Source: Candidatus Moraniibacteriota bacterium
GTDB taxonomy: Bacteria; Patescibacteriota; Minisyncoccia; Moranbacterales; GCA-2747515
NCBI GenBank assembly: GCA_027031945.1
Contig: JALVPE010000053.1
Location: 1-13,392, forward strand
Direction of reading: 5' to 3'
Length of the DNA stretch: 13,392 bases
Made by a program: the position numbers and the translations under genes. Under the pieces are notes generated by a model. That model made no database searches and was not told the DNA's origin. It saw only the letters and a program-made list of their open reading frames with translations. Each line of letters opens with the position of its first letter. The first letter of the stretch is position 1. Shown here piece after piece: positions 6,472 to 13,372 of the stretch.

Positions 6472-6493
6472 AAGTTAAATTGTATGTTATAAA
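6465..6493 (+). promoter_or_regulatory. Promoter candidate for rpsT, overlapping the ruvA -35
   Basis: TTGCCA (6465-6470) and TATAAA (6488-6493) are separated by 17 bases, each five of six matches. It would give a leader of about 140 bases that includes the GC-rich palindrome at 6566-6613. A closer start site cannot be ruled out. Confidence 0.55.
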
Positions 6494-6565
6494 AGAGAAA
6501 CGATTATCATTATAGATTTCTCAGTTCTGTAATGTTAATCATTATTTAATGCTCAAATTTTATAA

Positions 6566-6613
6566 GTACAGACGCATTACGACCTGCCTGCCGGCAGACA
6601 AGTGTGTCTCTAC
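6566..6613 (+). repeat. GC-rich REP-like palindrome, copy 2, in the rpsT leader
   Basis: The core CTGCCGGCAG (6588-6597) is a perfect palindrome. The flanks GTACAGACGCA and TGTGTCTCTAC (6566-6576 and 6603-6613) form an imperfect outer inverted repeat, so the whole 48 bases can fold into a long hairpin. Its CGACCTGCCTG segment matches copy 1 at 5789-5817 in opposite orientation. It lies between the presumed promoter and the coding region of rpsT. Confidence 0.65.
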
Positions 6614-6642
6614 AGTTAATTACAATAATATTACTAAACAAT

Positions 6643-6909
6643 ATGCCAATTAAAGATGCAGGTAAAAAGTACATGAAAGTTACCGCAAAGAATACAGCAA
6701 AGAACCGTAAAATCCGCGGAGCTTACAGAGCTGCTATAAAAAATTTAGAAAAGGCTGTGACAAATAAAGATTCTAAGAAAATTGACGAATACCTAAAGCT
6801 TTCACAAAAAACACTAGATAAAGCTGTGCAAAAAGGTGTTATAAAGAAAAACACAGCAGCTCGCAAAAAATCAAGACTTAACAAGATGGTTGTAAAATCA
6901 AAAAAATAA
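6643..6909 (+). CDS. rpsT: 30S ribosomal protein S20
   Basis: S20 binds 16S rRNA early in assembly of the 30S subunit. The 88 residues from the ATG at 6643 (MPIKDAGKKYMKVTAKNTAKNRKIRG) form the family's highly basic helical hairpin: a Lys/Arg-rich N-terminus, a central AAIKNLEKAVTNKDSKKIDEYL helix, and the typical C-terminal KGVIKKNTAARKKSRLNKMV. Length is normal (E. coli 87). An upstream in-frame GTG at 6604 would add 13 residues, but it lies inside the palindromic repeat and outside family homology. No Shine-Dalgarno sequence is present. In E. coli S20 represses its own translation; the roughly 140-base leader leaves room for this, but I see no direct evidence. Monocistronic, with a strong terminator. 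Confidence 0.96.
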   Translation: MPIKDAGKKYMKVTAKNTAKNRKIRGAYRAAIKNLEKAVTNKDSKKIDEYLKLSQKTLDKAVQKGVIKKNTAARKKSRLNKMVVKSKK

Positions 6910-6924
6910 GTCCCACAAAAAAAG

Positions 6925-6961
6925 AAAAAGCATTGTCATTTTTTAACGACAATGCTTTTTT
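6925..6961. terminator. Bidirectional terminator between rpsT and pyrC
   Basis: AAAAAGCATTGTC (6925-6937) pairs with GACAATGCTTTTT (6948-6960) around a ten-base loop. The plus strand ends in a T run and the minus strand reads into another, so it serves both the rpsT and pyrC transcripts. Confidence 0.9.
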
Positions 6962-6983
6962 GATTATTTATAAAACGCAATCC

Positions 6984-8036
6984 TTAGGCAAATTGCCATT
7001 GTAAACTCTTGCCTGCCATAAAAAGTGTTGAACTAGCATCATGATTAATTTGAACACTCGGTGGAATTTGTATTGATTTTTGCACCAACACAATTTGTTC
7101 CTTGGGTTCATCTAATTCATAAAATCTCGGACCTCTTAAACTCATAAATTGTTCAAATCGCTCATCCATGGCTCCAGCACGAGTGAATGCTTCTGCATAA
7201 AGTTGCGTTGCATAAGGTTCAACACAACAACCTCCTTTACCACAATCACAGAATTTATCCCATTCAGGATGTGGCGCACCATCACTTCCTGCAAAAACTT
7301 TTTGACAGTTTATTGCAAGATTGATAATAGCTTCCTGATCTCTGGGTGAATTTATCACAGGAAAACAATTTCGTGTTGGTCGCAAATATACATCATTACA
7401 ATTACACAACATGTACTGAGGTGCTACGGTTGCACCAATGTGACTTGGTGTAGATTCTACAAATTGAGCACCTTCTTTTGTTGAGACATGTTCCAAAATA
7501 ATTCTCAATTGCGGAAAAGTTTTGCAAATTTTTGTTAAAACGGTATCCACAAAAACACGCTCACGATCCCACAGAGCAACCTTCGAATCGGTTATTTCTC
7601 CATGAACACACAATGGCACACTCTCTTCTTCCATAATGGCCAATATCGGATATACTTTTTTCCAATCAGTTATACCTTTGTTAGAATTTGTGGTAGTACC
7701 AGCCGGATAACCTTTGACTGACAAAATATTATCAGACTGCGCTACAGCACAAATATCTGCCGGTGTTGTGTTATCAGTTAAATAAAGTGACACAAATGCT
7801 CTAAAGTCCCAACTTATCAAACTACCAATACCCTGCGCTTCAATGCAATAATTACTCGCATCCAAAGGTTTTGTCAATGGTTTTGTTGTGTTTGGCATAC
7901 CTTGTACATAGTAAAATTGCATTGCACTCCATGGTACAGTAAACTGCAACTGAGATAATTCACGCCAATGCACATGGAAATTACTCGGCTTTATCATTTC
8001 AAGAAATATAAGTCCATTTCTGTTATAAATTTTCAT
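6984..8036 (-). CDS. pyrC: Dihydroorotase, class II (PyrC type)
   Basis: Zinc enzyme that interconverts N-carbamoyl-L-aspartate and L-dihydroorotate in de novo pyrimidine synthesis. The 350 residues (E. coli 348) keep all expected metal ligands with near-identical spacing: His21 and His23 (NFHVHW), Lys108 (SVKGYPAGTTTNS, the lysine expected to be carboxylated), His145 (VHGE), His183 (LEHVS) and catalytic Asp252 (GSDGAPH). HIGATVAPQYML and the Cys-rich FCDCGKGGCC after the active site are also typical of the homodimeric PyrC class. The ATG at 8036 overlaps the pyrD stop by four bases (ATGA) and follows a perfect AGGAGG. The gene appears richer in GC than its neighbours. It ends at the terminator 6925-6961. 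Confidence 0.95.
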   Translation of the reverse strand: MKIYNRNGLIFLEMIKPSNFHVHWRELSQLQFTVPWSAMQFYYVQGMPNTTKPLTKPLDASNYCIEAQGIGSLISWDFRAFVSLYLTDNTTPADICAVAQSDNILSVKGYPAGTTTNSNKGITDWKKVYPILAIMEEESVPLCVHGEITDSKVALWDRERVFVDTVLTKICKTFPQLRIILEHVSTKEGAQFVESTPSHIGATVAPQYMLCNCNDVYLRPTRNCFPVINSPRDQEAIINLAINCQKVFAGSDGAPHPEWDKFCDCGKGGCCVEPYATQLYAEAFTRAGAMDERFEQFMSLRGPRFYELDEPKEQIVLVQKSIQIPPSVQINHDASSTLFMAGKSLQWQFA

Positions 8037-9004
8037 TTTTTCCTCCTGAAAATAATTTTTGCTAATGGAATGTTAATGAGTGCCGTTGCCCATGGTCTGA
8101 ACAACAATGGTGAACCAATTGAAATAGATGTAGCCCCCGCTTTTTTCATTCGCCACACATCCAACGGTGTAAAAATTCCACCGCCCCCAATAATTGGTTT
8201 TGTAATACCAGCCTGCCGCGCTCGTGCAATCCACGCAATTACAATAGGACACATATCTTTGCCAGAAAATCCGCCACCGCCATATCTTGCCAATGGTGAT
8301 TCTGTGAACTCTGGAAAAACTCTCCATTTAATCCAGTCTGGTAAATTAGCCCATGGCAATGTGTTTGATATACAAAGGCCGGTACAGACACTGTGCTGTA
8401 CAATTTTTCGTACACTTTCAATGTCTGACACTGCATTAACCTTCACAATAATTTTTAGTCCCAATATTGTCAAAATATCCAAAATTTCTTTTTGTTCGCT
8501 TATCAAATCACTTACATTGTGACAAGTGTTTGGACAAGAAATATTCAATTTTAGAATTGGCAGTATGCCAAATTCATCTAAATATCTAAGCATAATTTCA
8601 ACAAATTCTCGAGCTTCTTGGACACGTTCCCCACGTGTTTTTCTCACCAACATAAGTGAAAGAGCCCATGGCTTTGTACGTTTTTGCCATAATCCTTTTT
8701 TGAGATAATATTCTATCCCAAAATTACTCAGCCCCACAGCATTTAGCATACCACCACGAAGCCACCTTTTGAAATCAATAAATACACAATCAGGTCGCAA
8801 ACTTTTTGGAGAACTATTATCTTTAAGTGGCATATTCCCTATTATTGGATCTACGGTTACTGTCTTTGCTACAAACATTGCAGAATTTTTTGTGAGCCAT
8901 GCGAATGGCCAAATTATTTTATGATAAAGATATCCCTCACCAAAAAATCCCATTGTACCGGAAGCTAAAATTACTGACGGCACACATAATCTTTCTTCTT
9001 TCAT
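8033..9004 (-). CDS. pyrD: Dihydroorotate dehydrogenase (PyrD family, class 1-like)
   Basis: Flavoprotein that oxidises dihydroorotate to orotate, the step after PyrC. The 323 residues fit the FMN-binding TIM barrel: VILASGTMGFFGEG near the N-terminus, VAKTVT (45-50) with GNMPLK, NAVGLSNFG (88-96), NISCPNT (154-160) with Cys157 at the catalytic base position, KVNAV (188-192), ISNT, and the phosphate-binding GGGGI (273-277) and SIGSP (295-299). Cysteine rather than serine as base points to class 1 (soluble) rather than membrane class 2. No pyrK partner is next to it, so the electron acceptor is uncertain. The start has AGGAG six bases upstream (9015-9011). It overlaps pyrC by four bases. It is the only intact gene here that ends in TGA. 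Confidence 0.92.
   Translation of the reverse strand: MKEERLCVPSVILASGTMGFFGEGYLYHKIIWPFAWLTKNSAMFVAKTVTVDPIIGNMPLKDNSSPKSLRPDCVFIDFKRWLRGGMLNAVGLSNFGIEYYLKKGLWQKRTKPWALSLMLVRKTRGERVQEAREFVEIMLRYLDEFGILPILKLNISCPNTCHNVSDLISEQKEILDILTILGLKIIVKVNAVSDIESVRKIVQHSVCTGLCISNTLPWANLPDWIKWRVFPEFTESPLARYGGGGFSGKDMCPIVIAWIARARQAGITKPIIGGGGIFTPLDVWRMKKAGATSISIGSPLLFRPWATALINIPLAKIIFRRKK
8042..8047 (-). promoter_or_regulatory. Perfect ribosome binding site AGGAGG for pyrC
   Basis: AGGAGG on the minus strand lies five bases before the pyrC ATG, within the last codons of pyrD. With the ATGA overlap it indicates translational coupling. Confidence 0.9.
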
Positions 9005-9055
9005 CCTAATCTCCTGTACCTATATTTTAGTTGTTAAATTAACATATTTAAAGTA

Positions 9056-9083
9056 AGTATACATATTTTAGAATAAAAGTAAA
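9056..9083 (-). promoter_or_regulatory. Candidate promoter for pyrD-pyrC
   Basis: On the minus strand TTTACT (9083-9078) and TATACT (9061-9056) are 16 bases apart, in the 84-base gap upstream of pyrD. The -10 is a five of six match and the -35 four of six. Read-through from the upstream gene is also possible, as I see no terminator in the gap. Confidence 0.45.
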
Positions 9084-9088
9084 CTATT

Positions 9089-10129
9089 TTATACTCCCAA
9101 ACTGAATGTTTTTTTGTCTTGTTTCTTTTTAAATGCATTAACAATAATAGACTCTTCAAACGCATCTGGAACAATGCCGGTTTTTGCATAAATATATAAT
9201 GCTGTTATAAAAATTCCTTTTAAACTTGCACTAACAATACCTAAACAAATCCAGTATAAAACACTTAATACAGCAACAATTAAAACCATATTCAAAGAAC
9301 CTGTAGCAACAGCCAATACAAGTGGCACAATAACAATAAATCCAAGTAATACAAAAAATATATTTATCGAAAAATTACCTATTACATTTTCTCCCCACGT
9401 TTTTTTGAATAATTTAACAGAATCTTTTATTGCTTGCTTAGGTTTTACGTTTTCAATAATTATAACAGGTACAACAAAATAAGTTACTAATCCCCATACA
9501 AATCCAATACTATCAATTACAAATCGTCCTACTAGTTGACCCGCTGTGCCAAATTTTTCAAGTTGGTTAATTAAAATTTGTAAAACTGTCCCTACAGTAG
9601 CTGATATCAACGCCCATATAAAAATTGATCCTATATGTGAAAAAGCATTTTGTATACCATCATTAAAGGTAGGATTACCACCAGAAAGTCTTATATTAGC
9701 ACATGTTATCAGTCCACTATTAAAAAACGCAACAACAAAATACATCACTGTATAAAATAAAAAAATACTAAAATACATAATCATCATATTTTGTGTAAAA
9801 ATATTTGAAAATAATACAACAGGTAGTATAAATGTAATGCCTATTAACAAAGATACGATTGATGAAATAATCGGAAACATCATTAATTCTTTATCTTTTT
9901 TCAATACAGCAAAACTCTGTTTAACAAGTGCAAAACTACCTTCTATTTTCCCTAATTTTCTTGATGGTAAAACAGTGTCCGCATCATATGTGTGAGTATT
10001 ATAAACATAATTTACACCATCTTGGATGTCTTGTTCAGGATATCCTGCGTTCCGTAATTGTTGTACTAAAGATTCTTTTGTATAATTGTCCTTATTTTGC
10101 TGTAAATAACCTATTATTTGTTTATTCAT
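9089..10129 (-). CDS. Multi-span membrane protein, DUF6159-like
   Basis: 346 residues of unknown function. An N-terminal soluble part (about 1-50) carries a small helical motif, GYLQQNKDNYTKESLVQQLRNAGYPEQDIQDGV, resembling the short helical repeats often found at the start of CPR membrane proteins. Then GSFALVKQSFAVLKKDKELMMFPIISSIV (about 65-93) is the recognisable entry of DUF6159 proteins, an amphipathic segment before the first span. About six hydrophobic spans follow, with a conserved-looking ENVKPKQAIKDSVKLFKKTWGENVIGNF cytoplasmic loop between later spans. The tail is charged. It starts 16 bases after the holA stop codon, so it is probably co-transcribed with holA. No Shine-Dalgarno sequence is visible. 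The family name is from memory; the topology is directly visible. Confidence 0.65.
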   Translation of the reverse strand: MNKQIIGYLQQNKDNYTKESLVQQLRNAGYPEQDIQDGVNYVYNTHTYDADTVLPSRKLGKIEGSFALVKQSFAVLKKDKELMMFPIISSIVSLLIGITFILPVVLFSNIFTQNMMIMYFSIFLFYTVMYFVVAFFNSGLITCANIRLSGGNPTFNDGIQNAFSHIGSIFIWALISATVGTVLQILINQLEKFGTAGQLVGRFVIDSIGFVWGLVTYFVVPVIIIENVKPKQAIKDSVKLFKKTWGENVIGNFSINIFFVLLGFIVIVPLVLAVATGSLNMVLIVAVLSVLYWICLGIVSASLKGIFITALYIYAKTGIVPDAFEESIIVNAFKKKQDKKTFSLGV

Positions 10130-10145
10130 AATTTTATTTTATATA

Positions 10146-11087
10146 TTACATTGTAACAAAACAATCAAGTGCTGTTTTAATATCTATATTTCCAGATTTA
10201 ATATCATAATCAAACATTGTCAATTTTTTATGCATTTGTATAATCTTTTTATATGATATTTTTTGTACCATATTTATTGTCTTTTGCACAACAAATGGAT
10301 GTATTTTTGTTATTTTTGCTATTGTAACTTTATCTGTTATTCCATCATTTATTAAACTTCCAATCTTAATCATAATTCGAACCTGATACACATACATGCT
10401 AAATATATGATACACATCACTTCCCGCTACAATTTGTTTTTTAAGTAATTTTAATGCTATCTCTTTATTGTTCAACACAATTGCCTCAACCATCTCAAAT
10501 ATATCTGCTTGAATACGACCATGCACAATCTTATGTACATCCTGTACCGTAATTTCATTTTGTCCAACATAGCAAATTAATTTTTCAATTTCTTGTTTTA
10601 ATTGCCATAAATCATTTCCTATAAATGATATAAGTTCTTTTGTTGCATCTGAATTTATTGTCTTATTATTTGATTGTACTTCAGCTACAATCCACTTTTC
10701 CAAAGAAAGCCCTTTCAATAATTTATTTTCTTTTACTGTTTGTGCATTTTTATTTAACCATTTATATAATGGTGCATTTTTCCTCATAGTTCCTTTCTCC
10801 CAAAACACAATGACATCTTGAATATTACTATTTAGTTTTTCAATAATTTTTTTTTGTTGTGGCGCTAAAGTATTTGCAAAAAAATTTTTTATAATAATCA
10901 ATTTTTTCTGTGCAAATAAATTTTGCTCACCAAAAGAAACCCTAATCTTATCTATATCACATTCACATTCACAATCAAACTCAATTAGACCACCTCCTGT
11001 TACATTTTTCTCGATAAATTTCTTTTTTAATTGCATTACGGACTGATACGACTGATATGTTTCCTCACCATAAAAAAATAAAATCAT
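10146..11087 (-). CDS. holA: DNA polymerase III delta subunit
   Basis: Delta opens the beta sliding clamp as part of the clamp-loader complex at the replication fork. From the ATG at 11087 the protein has 313 residues, slightly shorter than E. coli HolA (343). It begins MILFFYGEETYQSYQSV, the degenerate nucleotide-binding site region of the family. Further signatures are SFGEQNLFAQKKLIIIKNF (domain I), DVIVFWEKG, LSLEKWIVAEV, the LISFIGNDLWQLKQEIEKLICYVG motif (typical G-N-D-x-x-x-L-x-x-E-x-x-K), and the C-terminal collar domain. A longer reading from an ATG at 11156 would add 23 hydrophobic residues; it sits just after the upstream stop codon and cannot be excluded, but lies outside family homology. 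A TATACT box five bases before the 11087 ATG suggests possible leaderless transcription. Confidence 0.9.
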   Translation of the reverse strand: MILFFYGEETYQSYQSVMQLKKKFIEKNVTGGGLIEFDCECECDIDKIRVSFGEQNLFAQKKLIIIKNFFANTLAPQQKKIIEKLNSNIQDVIVFWEKGTMRKNAPLYKWLNKNAQTVKENKLLKGLSLEKWIVAEVQSNNKTINSDATKELISFIGNDLWQLKQEIEKLICYVGQNEITVQDVHKIVHGRIQADIFEMVEAIVLNNKEIALKLLKKQIVAGSDVYHIFSMYVYQVRIMIKIGSLINDGITDKVTIAKITKIHPFVVQKTINMVQKISYKKIIQMHKKLTMFDYDIKSGNIDIKTALDCFVTM

Positions 11088-11159
11088 AATTGAGTATATA
11101 TAAAATAATTTTATTACAAAATATGCTATATGAAAGCCATATTTTTCATTCTTCATTAT

Positions 11160-12374
11160 CTATTGTATACCTGTAGCTTCGTCTTTAATTCTGTCTTGAT
11201 ATTCTTTTTCATCTTCGTATCCAACCTTCTGTCCATGTGGCAAAACATGCATCCAAATTTGTCCTGGTACGAAATGAATCTCTTGACCATTTTCATCATA
11301 AAATTTAAACGGTTTATTTTTACCTCTTTCTCTTTTCCAAGTTCCTTTTATATATTGTCCATTCATGAAAAATTTTGCTGGTCCCTCAAACACAGTGTCA
11401 AACCAAGGATCACCAAGTTGCATATTTGGGTACTGATTACTTTCAATATGATCTTCTGGTACTCCATCCCATGGATCTAGTAGACCTTCTGCTTTATAAT
11501 CCTTTTCAGCCAGCCAACTATCTCGTTTAGTTACTATTCCTATGATATTTTTTGGAGCATATTGCTTACCACTAGCTGCATCAATACTTGGTTTGCCTTT
11601 ATAAAATCGCTTATATGAATTGGTTTCCTTATCATACTGATATTTAACCCTATGTTCACTACTATCAAACTTCACATCAACCTGTCCATAATCAGGTCTT
11701 TGATCTACTGCAATTTCTCCTTGATGTTTAAAACCGGAAAAAAGATTATCACCACTATAACCTTTTTCTCTTGCAATTTTAATTACACCATTTAAATCTG
11801 CAAAAGCAGCATGAGCAGAAAACATCTTCGACTCAATTTCCGGATCAATAAAACCTGCTCTAGTTCCATCCTTTGAAGTCGTACCATTTCCAACTTCAAT
11901 ATTATCTACAAATCCTTTATTCATAGCTGCAGCTGTTACAATTGATTTGCCCCAAGGTACAAATACAGCTCCCAAAGAATCAGCTACAGACATGAAATCT
12001 ATACGTCCACTACGCATGGGTCCTTCTGCGTCTGGAATATTACATTGAAACACACCCATAAGTCGCGGTTCATTGTGCATCCTGTGTGGCATTTCAAGTA
12101 CAAAATCCGCCTGATCTAAATTTTTCCAAAATGGTCGTGCATCATTACTCCCACTATACATCACACCAAATGAACGCTTATTAAAATTATCACAAGCTAG
12201 TCCTGTAATTTTACTAGCATTTTCTGGCTCATTATATGGCACAAGTCCGGCTGGTTGTTTTTCTGTCATCTGCTCTGGCACAATTTCCTTTGATTTTTTT
12301 TTGCATCCAAAACCAGTAAATATGATTATAGCAATACACCCTATGCCTGCCGTCATTAAGAACTTTTTATTCAT
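11160..12374 (-). CDS. DUF3048 (YerB-like) lipoprotein
   Basis: 404 residues from the ATG at 12374. The N-terminus MNKKFLMTAGIGCIAIIIFTGFGCKKK is a lipoprotein signal peptide with Cys24 as the likely acylated residue (a GFGC lipobox, acceptable but not ideal). After a linker, the DUF3048 domain opens with KITGLACDNFNKRSFGVMYSG and continues with QADFVLEMPHRMHNEPRLMGVFQCNIPDAEGPMRSGRIDFMSVAD, matching the family's Q(A)DIVYE...G.ITR..A.FQ...P...GPVRSAR block. The C-terminal part includes KFFMNGQYIKGTWKRE and GQIWMHVLP, the DUF3048_C type end. It probably faces the outside of the cytoplasmic membrane. The molecular function of the family (B. subtilis YerB) is not established. An upstream TTG at 12416 is not credible. 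holA follows about 70 bases downstream with no terminator between. Confidence 0.88.
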   Translation of the reverse strand: MNKKFLMTAGIGCIAIIIFTGFGCKKKSKEIVPEQMTEKQPAGLVPYNEPENASKITGLACDNFNKRSFGVMYSGSNDARPFWKNLDQADFVLEMPHRMHNEPRLMGVFQCNIPDAEGPMRSGRIDFMSVADSLGAVFVPWGKSIVTAAAMNKGFVDNIEVGNGTTSKDGTRAGFIDPEIESKMFSAHAAFADLNGVIKIAREKGYSGDNLFSGFKHQGEIAVDQRPDYGQVDVKFDSSEHRVKYQYDKETNSYKRFYKGKPSIDAASGKQYAPKNIIGIVTKRDSWLAEKDYKAEGLLDPWDGVPEDHIESNQYPNMQLGDPWFDTVFEGPAKFFMNGQYIKGTWKRERGKNKPFKFYDENGQEIHFVPGQIWMHVLPHGQKVGYEDEKEYQDRIKDEATGIQ

Positions 12375-12400
12375 ATTTTTATTTTTAACAAATATATTTT

Positions 12401-13372
12401 TTATTGTAACATACAAAAATTGTTTACAAAAATTTTGTACTGTTGCATAGTCAAGGTTACTTTTTGAGGAATTGTTAAATTAACGTTACTTAATAATAAA
12501 AATAATGTTGATGCTATTTTTTGTTTTGGTGTCATCCTATTCATTCCATATCCTCCATGTCTTCTATCTGTATTGTAATGATATATCCATTGTTGATATT
12601 TATACTCTATTTCTTCTATTAAATCATGAAATGATATGTATTTATGAAAGAATTCTTTTTTCATAGTTTTGTGATATCTTTCTATTTTTCCATTTTGTTT
12701 TGGTGTATATGCATCATTTTCTATTACTTCTATATCTATTGATTCACAAAAGTTTTTAAATTCTTTACCATATCTATTATCTACCCTTATTCTTTCAATT
12801 CTAAAAGGAACTCTTGGGATTATATATTTTACAAAATCTATAGCATTTTTTGCATTTTCTTTTGTGTATAATTTAGCTATTACATATCTAGAACAATCAT
12901 CTATTGCATCAAAGCTTGCTAGCTTTCTTTGTCTTCCAAAAGGATAGCTTCCATCCATTTGTAGCTCTATACCTGGTTTATCTAAGCAATATAGCTTTGG
13001 TTCTTTTTTAATCCATCTTTTGTATTCATGGGTATATCTTATCTTTTCTCTTTTTAATATTCTATACACTGTTGATTGATTTATGGTTATTCCATAATCA
13101 TCATATAGTTGATCTGCTATACCTACTGGACCTTTTTGCCTTTTTGTTATAGCTATATGTATTACTAATTCTTGAATCCATGTTGGTGTTTTATTATGTA
13201 CAGGATTGTAACTTTTTGGTCCAGGTTTTTTAGGTATTAGAGCATTTCTTCCTTCCTTTTTATACCTTGAAGTTAATCTAGAAACTGCATTGACGTGCAT
13301 ATTTAATAGCTCTGCTGTTTCTTTTCTGCTTATTAACTTGTTTATATACCTTTTTAATATGTTTCCCTTCAT
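12401..13372 (-). CDS. IS481-type transposase
   Basis: 323 residues. An N-terminal helix-turn-helix (about 14-40, SRKETAELLNMHVNAVSRLTSRYKKEG) is followed by a second helical region with GPVGIADQLYDDYGITINQSTVYRIL (81-106). The integrase-type catalytic core carries the DDE triad: Asp140 (LQMDGSYPFG), Asp198 (RVDNRYGKEF) and Glu231 (KQNGKIERYHKTMKKEF). The FHDLIEEIEYKYQQWIYHYNTDRRHGGYG block is characteristic of the IS481/IS3 type. The single undivided frame with a full-length core argues for IS481 rather than IS3, which uses a frameshift. No damage is visible, so the enzyme may be active. The last roughly 15 residues probably extend past the IS end into flanking DNA. AGAGG lies 11 bases before the ATG. 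Confidence 0.92.
   Translation of the reverse strand: MKGNILKRYINKLISRKETAELLNMHVNAVSRLTSRYKKEGRNALIPKKPGPKSYNPVHNKTPTWIQELVIHIAITKRQKGPVGIADQLYDDYGITINQSTVYRILKREKIRYTHEYKRWIKKEPKLYCLDKPGIELQMDGSYPFGRQRKLASFDAIDDCSRYVIAKLYTKENAKNAIDFVKYIIPRVPFRIERIRVDNRYGKEFKNFCESIDIEVIENDAYTPKQNGKIERYHKTMKKEFFHKYISFHDLIEEIEYKYQQWIYHYNTDRRHGGYGMNRMTPKQKIASTLFLLLSNVNLTIPQKVTLTMQQYKIFVNNFCMLQ

Noticed and set aside
6604..6642. GTG start extending rpsT by 13 residues
   Set aside because: It begins within the palindromic repeat, and S20 homology starts at the ATG at 6643.
7968..8522. 184-residue plus-strand frame opposite pyrD/pyrC, plus further frames at 7149-7349, 8073-8327, 8239-8436 and 8526-8708
   Set aside because: Both pyr genes have intact active-site motifs and ribosome binding sites; these frames are by-products of their higher GC content.
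11130..11480. 116-residue plus-strand frame opposite the DUF3048 gene
   Set aside because: Antisense shadow of a recognised family.
12375..12416. TTG start extending the DUF3048 lipoprotein
   Set aside because: It would put 14 residues in front of a complete lipoprotein signal peptide that starts at the ATG at 12374.
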